IMG/VR virus record: IMGVR_UViG_3300010397_000042
Span: 25,012-89,011 of that record
Length of the DNA stretch: 64,000 nt
Direction: 5' to 3' (one strand)
Source of the DNA: a virus
The number at the start of each line of letters is the position of its first letter. Within the stretch, counting starts at the first letter, position 1. The position numbers were made by a program, and so were the translations under genes. This document shows, piece by piece, positions 22,420 to 28,913 of the stretch. The notes under the pieces are model-generated. The model saw only the letters and a program-made list of their open reading frames with translations, made no database searches and had not been told where the DNA came from.

Positions 22420-22479
22420 TCAGATGAAATGGTGTAGGACGATCGCTGCGAAACCAACGTAGGCGAGTAGGGTTCTCAT
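22420..22479 (-). CDS. Membrane micropeptide, 19 residues
   Basis: Product MRTLLAYVGFAAIVLHHFI. ATG overlaps the stop of the zinc-ribbon gene; first start codon after the promoter at 22492-22520, 12 bases past the -10. Shares MR-[NT]-x-LAY with the 26-residue peptide at 16725-16805. Confidence 0.6.
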   Translation of the reverse strand: MRTLLAYVGFAAIVLHHFI

Positions 22480-22682
22480 CGGGGTGTTGGGAGTATGGTG
22501 CTGTTCTCAGAGTCTGTCAATCTGTTTTTATCCGCCAGCGCGACGATCGCGATTGGGTTGTGCATGCGAGCGCGATACCAGCGGATGAAATGCTCATGAC
22601 ACCGCCTGCATTGGAGCACGGTCGGTGTCACCTGATGACCCGTTGCCGGATGCGCAGGTCCGCCGCAGAAAAAACAGCTCAT
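22476..22682 (-). CDS. Small zinc-ribbon protein
   Basis: 68 residues from ATG at 22682 with GGAGG 4 bases upstream. CFFCGGPAHP...CRRCHEHF is a four-Cys ribbon as in HNH-like or recombination helper proteins. Its last codons (NRLTDSENSTILP) run through a promoter. Confidence 0.65.
   Translation of the reverse strand: MSCFFCGGPAHPATGHQVTPTVLQCRRCHEHFIRWYRARMHNPIAIVALADKNRLTDSENSTILPTPR
22492..22520 (-). promoter_or_regulatory. Promoter with operator core, inside a coding end
   Basis: Leftward TTGACA, 17-base spacer starting GACTCTGAGA, CATACT. The micropeptide ATG (22479) follows after 12 bases: a leader of only about 5 bases. Confidence 0.7.
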
Positions 22683-22888
22683 GATACCTCCACATTGAAC
22701 CATGCCGCATCGGTGCTCATGACGCGCGAGATGATGCGGGCGTACTGACTGCGATCCATCTCACGGCCGATCGTGAGTGAGAACATCTCGCACACACGAC
22801 GGGCCGTTGCGATACGAGACTTCGTGGTCTCGATCGTAAACTTGTGTGCACCTTGTGTCGTGAGGATCGTGACGTTCCGGGTAGCCAT
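22679..22888 (-). CDS. Small hypothetical protein
   Basis: 69 residues, beta then basic helix (NVTILTTQGAHKFTIET; ATARRVCEMF). Start codon 6 bases after a -10 box: leaderless. No family recognised. Confidence 0.65.
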   Translation of the reverse strand: MATRNVTILTTQGAHKFTIETTKSRIATARRVCEMFSLTIGREMDRSQYARIISRVMSTDAAWFNVEVS

Positions 22889-22894
22889 GACCAG

Positions 22895-22923
22895 AGTATG
22901 GCCGCTACCTCAGAGTCTGTCAA
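22895..22923 (-). promoter_or_regulatory. Leaderless-type promoter with operator core
   Basis: Leftward TTGACA, 17-base spacer starting GACTCTGAGG, CATACT. ATG 22888 follows after 6 bases. The -35 includes a TGA that ends the upstream frame. Confidence 0.8.
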
Positions 22924-23039
22924 GACTTCACTTGAGAATAGTTCGTACCTGGCGGTACGTATGCCCAAAAATACGTGCCATCCCGGCGTTTGATCTGGAT
23001 CTTGTGCCATCCCAATTGTATTAGTTCGCGTGGTGTTAT
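22920..23039 (-). CDS. Probable small protein with unusual ATA start
   Basis: 39 codons from ATA 23039 (overlapping the upstream TAA as ATAA, with AGGAAA ahead) to TGA 22920-22922. Sequence is protein-like (ITPRELIQLGWHKIQIKRRD, then a WAYVPPG motif) and fills a gap in a coupled chain. No ATG/GTG exists; TTG inside the frame is an alternative start. Confidence 0.4.
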   Translation of the reverse strand: MTPRELIQLGWHKIQIKRRDGTYFWAYVPPGTNYSQVKS

Positions 23040-23269
23040 CTTGATTTTCCTAGGGTTAGATTGTTGCGATTCGTTTCAATTTGAAGCGCGCCCAATTTCG
23101 TGAGTCGTAAGACCACGTGGCCTTGATTCGACGCAACCGAGATCCACCGCTGTTTGATTGCTTCCCAATAGAGAGCGAGCTGGTCAGGCGAGTCAATTCG
23201 AAGCTCAGTGATCACACGTTCGAGCACTGCTATCTGTTGCCGTAGATCGGCTATCGTCTGGCGACTCAT
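23036..23269 (-). CDS. Small helical hypothetical protein
   Basis: 77 residues from ATG at 23269 (MSRQTIADLRQQIAVLERVI), overlapping the stop upstream. N-terminal coiled coil. The longer frame to 23392 is shadow. Confidence 0.6.
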   Translation of the reverse strand: MSRQTIADLRQQIAVLERVITELRIDSPDQLALYWEAIKQRWISVASNQGHVVLRLTKLGALQIETNRNNLTLGKSR

Positions 23270-23571
23270 AGCTCGTCCACCAAAGAGCGGAGATCTTCCT
23301 TGCTCATTTGCTCCAGGATGCGCCGTAGCGTCCGTTTGACACCTGCAACGTACGTAGACCTCCCGTTGTGCATCGATGCCGTGCGGCGCCACGTGCGATC
23401 GTTCGTCTGGTCGGGATCGCGCTCGAGACGAGCTTCCGGGTAGTCCCGGTACCAGCGTTTGAGGTACGGGCCGTATAGACTCTCGTGGTAGTCGAATGCT
23501 GGATGAGTCGTGACCATACGTCCGATGATTTGGAAACCATGCTTGACGAGAAAGTATGTAATGTCTGACAT
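23266..23571 (-). CDS. Hypothetical protein
   Basis: 101 residues; aromatic N-terminal half (ESLYGPYLKRWYRDYPEARL), basic C-terminus. First gene leftward of the divergence region; ATG 7 bases after a -10 box, so leaderless. No family recognised. Confidence 0.65.
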   Translation of the reverse strand: MSDITYFLVKHGFQIIGRMVTTHPAFDYHESLYGPYLKRWYRDYPEARLERDPDQTNDRTWRRTASMHNGRSTYVAGVKRTLRRILEQMSKEDLRSLVDEL

Positions 23572-23578
23572 GACCTAT

Positions 23579-23607
23579 AGTGTAGCAGAAAGCTTGTAGT
23601 ATGTCAA
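23579..23607 (-). promoter_or_regulatory. Leaderless-type promoter, divergent core
   Basis: Leftward TTGACA, 17-base spacer starting TACTACAAGC (weakest core match), extended -10 TGCTACACT. ATG 23571 after 7 bases. Leftmost promoter of the divergence region. Confidence 0.7.
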
Positions 23608-23914
23608 GAGACGGTAGGATACGGGGGTAGTCGAGAGGGGTATCCTCGGGAACTTCAATGATTCCAATGACTCTATACCCTAGAAACCCTAAAACACCCT
23701 AGATTTGAAAAGTCAAAAGATTATTTACGTCACCTAATAGGTTTTGCTATAGACCTATATGCGGAGAGGGTATAGACGGTATCTACAGATTCGTGAATGA
23801 TTTCATAGGCAATTTGACCAAAATCGGAAAACCATAGGGTGTCGAAGGCTTACCGCGCTTTTTTGAGTGATTTCGAGGGCTACCAGAAATCGACACAACT
23901 ATCCCAATCGGTAT
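23608..23914 (+). other. AT-rich non-coding divergence region, candidate origin
   Basis: About 300 bases without a convincing gene, between leftward and rightward promoters. It is visibly richer in A/T than the flanks and holds spaced CCCTA repeats (near 23687-23702: CCCTAGAAACCCTAAAACA, then CCCTAG) plus inverted AGGGT copies (near 23766 and 23833) and several GGTAT/TATAGAC repeats. This is what phage origins with iterons look like, but no initiator site is known. Confidence 0.4.
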
Positions 23915-23943
23915 TGGACACACTCTAAGATCCGATCCATACT
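23915..23943 (+). promoter_or_regulatory. Leaderless-type promoter with operator core
   Basis: TGGACA, 17-base spacer starting CACTCTAAGA, CATACT (23938-23943). ATG 23950 follows after 6 bases. Confidence 0.75.
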
Positions 23944-23949
23944 ATCAGC

Positions 23950-24096
23950 ATGTACACGCTCAACAATCAAAACACGTTCGGCAGCTTCTCTGATGCAATC
24001 GAGGCCTCGCGCGACTTGCGCGACGCTGGTTATCGCGGGGTCATTGTGATCCACGACGAGAATGGCGAAGTCTGTTACTACCACGCCGCGCTGTAA
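23950..24096 (+). CDS. Small hypothetical protein, 48 residues
   Basis: Begins MYTLNNQNTFGSFSDAIEAS, ends in a short strand with two Tyr-His pairs. No ribosome site; the start is at the predicted transcription start. No family recognised. Confidence 0.65.
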   Translation: MYTLNNQNTFGSFSDAIEASRDLRDAGYRGVIVIHDENGEVCYYHAAL

Positions 24097-24111
24097 GGCT
24101 CGACGACATAA

Positions 24112-24150
24112 CCCGCAGGGGATAACCGCTAACGCGGTGTCTCTTGCGGG
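24112..24150 (+). ncRNA. Structured region: nested hairpin
   Basis: CCCGCA/TGCGGG outer stem, a G-U-containing middle stem and the inner ACCGC-taac-GCGGT hairpin form one long helix, 16 bases after the upstream stop codon. A G-rich tail follows. Could end the short upstream transcript or be a small RNA; no T-run is present. Confidence 0.4.
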
Positions 24151-24189
24151 GGCAGGGGGAGCCGCTAAGCACTGCGGGGCGATGAATGC

Positions 24190-24215
24190 GTAGTGTGTTA
24201 GCTAATAACACCTAC
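24190..24215 (+). other. Hairpin
   Basis: GTAG-t-GTGTTA-gctaa-TAACAC-CTAC, a 10-bp stem with one bulge, followed by an AT-rich stretch and the next promoter. Role unknown. Confidence 0.4.
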
Positions 24216-24253
24216 ATCTCTCACTTATTATCAATCATTAGCGCTATTAGACA

Positions 24254-24283
24254 TCGACACACTCTAAGAAATCGAGTCATGCT
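24254..24283 (+). promoter_or_regulatory. Leaderless-type promoter with operator core
   Basis: TCGACA, 18-base spacer starting CACTCTAAGA, CATGCT (24278-24283). ATG 24290 after 6 bases. Confidence 0.65.
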
Positions 24284-24289
24284 CTAGTT

Positions 24290-24487
24290 ATGTACACGGT
24301 CATCATCATCCACGCACCGATCCTCGGTAACTACAGCGCTAGCAACGTGCTCTGCTACGTCCGTTCGCGCAAGGCAGCGGACAAGATGGTGCGCGAGCTT
24401 AGCGCTAAGAACGCGGGCAACGGTTACGTCGCAGGCTACATGTTTTGCGAGGGAAAGCTCGCAAGTACGATTTCTCAGATTTCTTGA
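24290..24487 (+). CDS. Small hypothetical protein
   Basis: 65 residues (MYTVIIIHAPILGNYSASNV start), alpha/beta with a basic middle. Leaderless by position. Second rightward unit of this region. No family recognised. Confidence 0.65.
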   Translation: MYTVIIIHAPILGNYSASNVLCYVRSRKAADKMVRELSAKNAGNGYVAGYMFCEGKLASTISQIS

Positions 24488-24516
24488 TTGACATACTCTG
24501 AGGCCCACGCTATAGT
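24488..24516 (+). promoter_or_regulatory. Leaderless-type promoter with operator core, best consensus
   Basis: TTGACA (24488-24493), 17-base spacer starting TACTCTGAGG, TATAGT (24511-24516). ATG 24523 after 6 bases. Confidence 0.85.
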
Positions 24517-24522
24517 CTACTC

Positions 24523-24681
24523 ATGTTCGACGCCGCAAAAAAGCACGATGCCCGACGCGCCGAAGTCTACGCGCGTTTGCTCGCCGCTACGGCCGCTCTT
24601 GAGGCCTCGATCGCAACGTCCGTCAAGTACGTCAGCACCACGGCCGACACCACGGCCGCCACTGTTCGCCCCTCGCGCTGA
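24523..24681 (+). CDS. Small Ala/Thr-rich protein, 52 residues
   Basis: From ATG 24523 (leaderless) to TGA 24679-24681. Begins MFDAAKKHDARRAEVYARLL, a helix, then a Thr/Ala tail. No family recognised. Confidence 0.65.
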   Translation: MFDAAKKHDARRAEVYARLLAATAALEASIATSVKYVSTTADTTAATVRPSR

Positions 24682-24692
24682 TACACTCTAAG
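24679..24692 (+). promoter_or_regulatory. Extended -10/operator element
   Basis: TGATACACTCTAAG, identical to the element at 6570-6583, overlapping the stop of the upstream gene and 16 bases before ATG 24708. Confidence 0.55.
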
Positions 24693-24707
24693 AAAGGCGA
24701 TAATCCC

Positions 24708-25043
24708 ATGGTCACCCTATCGTTCATTGTACTCGCGCTGTTCCCCATCGTGCTCCCGTCGGTACTTGCCCTCGTTGGGCTCGTCCTGCTCGTGTGCGTC
24801 CCCACGCGCTCGTTTGAGCGTGAGGAGACTGCTCTGTACGTTGCCGAACAAGCGGCACTCTGGTCGGCCGTACGGGACGCGTACAATGCGGATGCGTTAG
24901 AGCTTGGGCTCGCTGTCGTGGAAGCGCAGCACACACCTGTACCTACAGAGCCTACCATGGCGGATGCGCTCTTCGCTGGGATGGCGGTTTACAGTAGGAT
25001 TAGAACTTCTAATGTCACTGTAATCGATGAGTCGAGGGCCTGA
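24708..25043 (+). CDS. Small membrane protein
   Basis: 111 residues. N-terminal long hydrophobic segment (about 4-32) then a soluble helical domain and a short C-terminal tail. AAGAAAGG lies 11 bases before ATG. Last rightward gene before the convergent hairpins. No family recognised. Confidence 0.65.
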   Translation: MVTLSFIVLALFPIVLPSVLALVGLVLLVCVPTRSFEREETALYVAEQAALWSAVRDAYNADALELGLAVVEAQHTPVPTEPTMADALFAGMAVYSRIRTSNVTVIDESRA

Positions 25044-25045
25044 GT

Positions 25046-25105
25046 ATCCCGTTCGGGATGTAGTACACTCGATAGGGATAGCATTAGCGCGATAATCGCT
25101 ATCCC
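25046..25105. terminator. Two stem-loops in a convergent intergenic region
   Basis: ATCCCG-tt-CGGGAT (25046-25059) and GGGATAGC...GCTATCCC (25075-25105). They sit between convergent genes and may end both transcripts, though neither has a clear T-run. The remaining bases to 25248 hold a run of C blocks and no gene. Confidence 0.4.
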
Positions 25106-25248
25106 AACTCGGATATTACGCGATGCGTTATCCGCGCGATATTACTCATGATTTCGCACTGGGGGCCGATACCCCCTCCCCACCCCCCTCGTAGGAACGC
25201 AGGACTGGTCCCCCTACAACAAGAAACGATACTAGCATTAGGTGTAGA

Positions 25249-25431
25249 CTACACCTTATTCCTACGATAATGGCACCCGTCGTGGTCTTTGCACTTCCAT
25301 GTGCCCTCGCCGAAGATCTGTCTCGGGTATGAGTTATTGTCACATAACTCACACGGCCTCAGGTATCCACGCATCCACAAGCAACCCCCACCGAATCCAA
25401 TCAAAGCAAAGATAATAGCTACTAGAAGCAC
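25249..25431 (-). CDS. Small membrane-anchored Cys-rich protein
   Basis: 60 residues from GTG 25431, GGGGA ahead. N-terminal TM helix, then CELC...CKDHDGCHYRR, a likely metal-binding tail. Distal gene behind the lipoprotein. Confidence 0.55.
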   Translation of the reverse strand: MLLVAIIFALIGFGGGCLWMRGYLRPCELCDNNSYPRQIFGEGTWKCKDHDGCHYRRNKV

Positions 25432-25931
25432 TTATTTTCCCCATTCTGACCTGCGTTATCGCAGTGTTCTTTGATCCATCGTTTGTAATACCAAACGCTT
25501 CGATCGAGCTGCAGATACTTCCCGGTGATCGGCACATCAACGAGCTGTCCATCGCAGATCCATGCGCTCTCCGTGCGTCCAACCAGGACCTCGTTCCCAC
25601 GTAGATCATGCCCTACGTGATGCTTGAGGGTCCCAGTACAGTGAGATTTCGCCCACTCGTTCATGCGAACCTCTTCGGCATCGAGCTCGCGTTTTTTATC
25701 GGCTAGCTTCGCCTCGTAGTCGTCGCACTGAGGACACCTCACACGTTTGGCAATGTCGGTCCGAGGTGGCGGATCTGGCTGCGCAGGCGGTGGTCTGTTC
25801 GCAACTTCGATTTGCCGTGCCTGATCAGCCTGCTCAGCAGGAGTTGGAGGTCTCCACGATTTGTCCTCCGCATGACTCGCAGCACATCCCGTCGCTATCA
25901 GTACCAGCCCAAAAAAATAAAATTTTCTCAT
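25422..25931 (-). CDS. Predicted lipoprotein
   Basis: 169 residues. MRKFYFFGLVLIATGC is a signal peptide with lipobox-like ATGC (lipid-attached Cys16). A Pro-rich linker, a CPQC pair and a Glu/Lys coiled coil follow. Exported lipoproteins in phages serve in superinfection exclusion or as Rz1-type spanins; size and lack of an Rz partner here do not favour a spanin. Own leaderless promoter, so regulated separately from the long operon to its right. Confidence 0.65.
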   Translation of the reverse strand: MRKFYFFGLVLIATGCAASHAEDKSWRPPTPAEQADQARQIEVANRPPPAQPDPPPRTDIAKRVRCPQCDDYEAKLADKKRELDAEEVRMNEWAKSHCTGTLKHHVGHDLRGNEVLVGRTESAWICDGQLVDVPITGKYLQLDRSVWYYKRWIKEHCDNAGQNGENKCF

Positions 25932-25937
25932 TTCGGA

Positions 25938-25966
25938 ATGGTAATAATCGAAGAGTGTGTCGTCAA
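25938..25966 (-). promoter_or_regulatory. Leaderless-type promoter, weaker match
   Basis: Leftward TTGACG, 17-base spacer starting ACACACTCTTCG, TACCAT. ATG 25931 after 6 bases. Confidence 0.55.
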
Positions 25967-25970
25967 GAGC

Positions 25971-26507
25971 TCATGTTCGAGGTCCCTGCAGGCTCTCAAG
26001 TGCAACGCGTAGATCCACCTCGCGATCCCTAATGAAGGCAGCTACATACTTGCTCTGAGCAGGATCGTTTCGTTGTGGGTCAGTACACCAATTGATGAGG
26101 CCTCTGGCCGCCACGATGACTCGCCACATCCCATCGATCTTTTTCTGCGCTGCCTGAGGTCCCTTGACACCCAAATCCCGCTCTACGTCTTCCCAACTCA
26201 TTTGTTTATCCTCTGACCATCGGTGTTCGCCATCCGAGTGGTAGTCGAGAAGGTGATTCTTCCCAAAGACGCACTCGTATCCGTTGTAAGTCGCTCCACA
26301 TTGTAAGTCCGGTCGTTCGATCGTGAATGGCGACTTGAATCCCATCTCGCGAGCAATCTCCTCGAGTCGCTCATCGCTGGCATCGATCGCAGGTCCGTGG
26401 ATCTGCTGATACGCGAGCAATCGCTTCGCCGGATTAGGCGATATACACCATCCCAACCGGATGCCGCCAACATCTCCCCACCAGATCAGAGCCGAGTCCT
26501 GCTTCAT
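25971..26507 (-). CDS. Hypothetical protein
   Basis: 178 residues from ATG at 26507 (MKQDSALIWWGDVGG) with GGAGA 4 bases upstream. Alpha/beta with a Cys/His-containing middle (CGATYNGYECVFGKNHLLDYHS) and a helical C-terminus. Distal gene of the long operon. No family recognised. Confidence 0.65.
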   Translation of the reverse strand: MKQDSALIWWGDVGGIRLGWCISPNPAKRLLAYQQIHGPAIDASDERLEEIAREMGFKSPFTIERPDLQCGATYNGYECVFGKNHLLDYHSDGEHRWSEDKQMSWEDVERDLGVKGPQAAQKKIDGMWRVIVAARGLINWCTDPQRNDPAQSKYVAAFIRDREVDLRVALESLQGPRT

Positions 26508-26613
26508 CGAGTCTCCTTTGCGCCGCAGCGCGAGCAGCGGTAGTAGTCGAACGGCCCCAGGAGGAATCCAGCCGCCACAGGTGGCCAAACATCATGCACA
26601 TCCAAGCGATCAT
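26504..26613 (-). pseudogene. Zinc-ribbon microgene split by a one-base shift
   Basis: From ATG 26613 one frame gives MIAWMCMMFGHLWRLDSSW; the -1-shifted frame after the four-G run at 26555-26558 gives GPFDYYRCSRCGAKETR and a TGA overlapping the next ATG. Joined, they make a 36-residue C-x3-GH...CxxC ribbon, a common phage type. Both ends show ATGA coupling. One missing G would explain it: mutation, base error or real frameshifting. Confidence 0.55.
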
Positions 26614-27431
26614 GTGCCCTCCTGCGTTGCCTTGGCCGAGGCTCGCCACGCCTCGAGCGCGTTTGAGAGGACCACGTAGGTCCCGAACCCTACCTGCGTC
26701 TCCCGGATGTCATTCTTCCCGAGGGTCTCGCGGACTCTTTCTGCAACCTCGGCGACCTTCCGGAGCGCGGCGAGCTCGATGTGCAACGCTTCGAGCTTCG
26801 ATGCGTCGCCAGAATTGAGCACCCGGATATCGCCGACCCGGGGGGCCGTGCGATCGAATTCAGCGCAAGGACCATCGCACGGCGTTGCCCTCTCTCGGCG
26901 TCGCAGCGCACGGAAAGTCTCGACGAGATGGTGCTCGATATGGCCGTTGCTCACGTCGCGCTCGACGATGGCCACGCATGCCTCAATGGCGTTGTCCCAC
27001 GTCGCGTCCAGCGATGCAGTCCAGCTCGGCTGCGCCTCGTTGGAGCAATACCCTGGCACATCGCGCCGAAGATTCTCGGGCATGCGACGCCACACGAAGG
27101 GGTCAATCCCTGACCCTACGGGCGGGTCATCGGCGGAGTCCCGCTCATCTACCTGCTCCCAAAACCCGCACTCCTCGGGATGACCTGAGGGGCGATGACA
27201 ACGCCTCAGAAACGGGATATCGGACTGAACGGCGAACGTACCCGTGCACCTCGGTTCGGCGGAGCAAAGCGGGATCCGCTCCCCATCCTCGCTTACATAC
27301 GTGTCTGCAGGTCCTGGTACGATGGCGATAGTTGTCTCGCTCTCTCCTCGTCCTTGAGCAGTATTCACCAGACGGCTTTTCGGCTTTGCCGTGCCATCCT
27401 CATCTAAACGAGCAAACTCATCATTCGACAT
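26610..27431 (-). CDS. Hypothetical protein
   Basis: 273 residues. Acidic N-terminus, several Cys (CSAEPRCTG, RRCHRPSGHPEECGFW), then long helices to the C-terminus. The CxHPSGHPEEC pattern hints at metal binding. No family recognised; largest gene of this block. Confidence 0.7.
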   Translation of the reverse strand: MSNDEFARLDEDGTAKPKSRLVNTAQGRGESETTIAIVPGPADTYVSEDGERIPLCSAEPRCTGTFAVQSDIPFLRRCHRPSGHPEECGFWEQVDERDSADDPPVGSGIDPFVWRRMPENLRRDVPGYCSNEAQPSWTASLDATWDNAIEACVAIVERDVSNGHIEHHLVETFRALRRRERATPCDGPCAEFDRTAPRVGDIRVLNSGDASKLEALHIELAALRKVAEVAERVRETLGKNDIRETQVGFGTYVVLSNALEAWRASAKATQEGT

Positions 27432-27441
27432 AGCTAACTCC

Positions 27442-27897
27442 TTATGCCCATTCGACGTAGTCTGCTTCGAGTTGCGCTAGCGTGCGTGTTTCATCGTTGA
27501 TCCGACGTGTCAGACTAGCGATCGTGCTCTGGATCGATTCACGTCGCTTCTCGAGCACGCTGGGTACCGGCTTACCGAGGTACCGACGGAAGAAATCGGT
27601 AGCCGTGAAGCGCCGTCCATCCATGGTTTCCAGTCCCTCAATACTCTCATTCCGGCCTGAGAAGGATCGAAGTACCCAGCACTGCTTTCCGACCATGTCA
27701 TCGAGCTTGTTCACTCGAAACAGAGCGCAGATCTCTCTGGTCCACTGCTCTCGGAATTCGTTCAGTACATAGCCACCGAAGGCTTGAAAGCACCCTTCGG
27801 TGAGTCTGATTCCGATAAACATGGTATCGAACCGTCCATCGCAGTCGTCATCTTTGATGTAATCGATGGTTCCGTGCTCACGATGTTGCTTTTTCAT
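27442..27897 (-). CDS. Hypothetical protein with C-terminal coiled coil
   Basis: 151 residues; beta-rich N-terminal half, then a coiled coil (about 105-151). ATG overlaps the SLOG gene's stop. No family recognised. Confidence 0.65.
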   Translation of the reverse strand: MKKQHREHGTIDYIKDDDCDGRFDTMFIGIRLTEGCFQAFGGYVLNEFREQWTREICALFRVNKLDDMVGKQCWVLRSFSGRNESIEGLETMDGRRFTATDFFRRYLGKPVPSVLEKRRESIQSTIASLTRRINDETRTLAQLEADYVEWA

Positions 27898-28289
27898 GAT
27901 CCGAACTCCACAAGTCGAACGGGAATGCCCTTCTCTCGAGCCTTCTTGACGGTGTCCATGGTGCCTCCTGTCTTTCCATCCCAGAACGCGAGCACGTAAT
28001 CGACCCCCGAGTTCACCATCTGAGTGTTCCTCATCGGGCCGGCTTTCTTCCCGTAGGTGTTCCAGTCGGCAAGAAAGACCTCCGTTGAGAACCCCATTTC
28101 CTTAGCCACACCGTCGGCAAACATGTCCGCACCGCTCTCCAGTACCTGCTTTCTTCGAACCATCTTGTACTTTCCCTGTCCTCCATGGACGATCGTGACG
28201 CCCTCTTCAGGAAGCGTTTCGAACTCACGCCTCATGACGGGTAGATGCTTCTCGCGGAACGTTCGGGACCCGCAAACAAGTACTCTCAT
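27894..28289 (-). CDS. SLOG/YspA-like (DUF2493-type) nucleotide-binding protein
   Basis: 131 residues, Rossmann-like. MRVLVCGSRTF at the start, VTIVHGGQG as the glycine turn, VFLADWNTYGKKAGPMRN and VLAFWDGKTGGTMDTV are the SLOG/DprA-like nucleotide-binding motifs. SLOG domains bind or process nucleotide-derived ligands and occur in several immune and anti-immune proteins. It is coupled to the gene after the Acb2-like protein. Confidence 0.8.
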   Translation of the reverse strand: MRVLVCGSRTFREKHLPVMRREFETLPEEGVTIVHGGQGKYKMVRRKQVLESGADMFADGVAKEMGFSTEVFLADWNTYGKKAGPMRNTQMVNSGVDYVLAFWDGKTGGTMDTVKKAREKGIPVRLVEFGS

Positions 28290-28519
28290 GCTCGAGCCAG
28301 CCGATCGAAGTGAATTTGAGCCTCATCCAGAGCGAATTTGGCCTTCTTCAACAACTCAACTCGAAGTCGCGCCACTGCTTCCTCAGGCGAATCGGCCACG
28401 ACGACCTTGTGAACTGCCCCAGGAAGCACCGTTCCAGCACTCCACTTGCCCCCGTTGATGCAAAAAGTGACCGTACTCGCCGGAAAAGCATTCAAAATAG
28501 CCCTAATATCGTCGTTCAT
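28286..28519 (-). CDS. Small hypothetical protein
   Basis: 77 residues from ATG at 28519, coupled to the Acb2-like stop. Short beta domain (TVTFCINGGKWSAGTV), then a helix. No family recognised; lies between two predicted nucleotide-binding proteins. Confidence 0.6.
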   Translation of the reverse strand: MNDDIRAILNAFPASTVTFCINGGKWSAGTVLPGAVHKVVVADSPEEAVARLRVELLKKAKFALDEAQIHFDRLARA

Positions 28520-28725
28520 GCTTGGTACTCGGGGCACATCGACATTGCCTTCTTCGCGTAGAAGCAGGCTTCTTCCATCTTCGTTCGACAGAGACTCAGC
28601 TCCCTCGACTCCACGGTAAGAGCTCGTAGAAGTCCTTCCAGCATCAGATCGAACCCTTGTGCGATTTGCTTGGCTCGTTCTTGCCCTTGCTCATTCAACA
28701 TGTGTACTTCAAATTCCTTATTCAT
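28516..28725 (-). CDS. Probable Acb2/Tad1-hairpin type cyclic-nucleotide sponge
   Basis: 69 residues. The C-terminal half (SRELSLCRTKMEEACFYAKK) matches the helical hairpin of the Acb2/Tad1 family (R-E-x-S-L-x-x-T-K-x-E-E-A-x-x-x-A-x-K-A), and the N-terminal helix NEQGQERAKQIAQGFDLML also fits; size is typical. Acb2 binds cyclic di- and trinucleotides made by CBASS and so blocks host defence. Assignment is from remembered family pattern, without alignment. Confidence 0.72.
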   Translation of the reverse strand: MNKEFEVHMLNEQGQERAKQIAQGFDLMLEGLLRALTVESRELSLCRTKMEEACFYAKKAMSMCPEYQA

Positions 28726-28913
28726 TTAGCAGGCACCTCTCCGTTCCCATCACACCAATCGCAGTCAATCCATCCGAAACCCTGACACTCCTCGCACTCC
28801 CCAACCTCTTCGTCGTCAGGATGCGTGTCCGCGTCACCCGAGCCCCCGCAGTTCCAGCAGATGATGGTCCCATCGCCATCGCACTCTGGGCATTCATCGT
28901 AAATCTCGTCCAT
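28722..28913 (-). CDS. Stand-alone DnaJ-type zinc-finger protein
   Basis: 63 residues with four CxxCxGxG-like repeats (CPECDGDG, CWNCGGSG, CEECQGFG, CDWCDGNG), binding two zinc ions in DnaJ. No J domain is present. Such free modules occur in phages and small chaperone-like proteins. Very acidic. Confidence 0.8.
   Translation of the reverse strand: MDEIYDECPECDGDGTIICWNCGGSGDADTHPDDEEVGECEECQGFGWIDCDWCDGNGEVPAK

Noticed and set aside
23687-23712. CRISPR array from the CCCTA repeats
   Set aside because: Repeats are only 5 bases and spaced 9-10 bases apart, far from CRISPR dimensions; no cas genes.
24112-24215. tRNA or tmRNA gene
   Set aside because: No acceptor stem, T-arm or CCA pattern; the stems fit hairpins instead.
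25422-25931. Rz1-type spanin
   Set aside because: There is a lipobox, but the protein is much longer than Rz1, has a Cys pair and long coiled coil, no overlapping Rz partner and no neighbouring lysin or holin.
26434-26649. 71-codon frame continuing the zinc-ribbon microgene frame
   Set aside because: Only the first part is protein-like; after the G4 run it runs antisense-like through the 178-residue gene. The split-gene reading is simpler.
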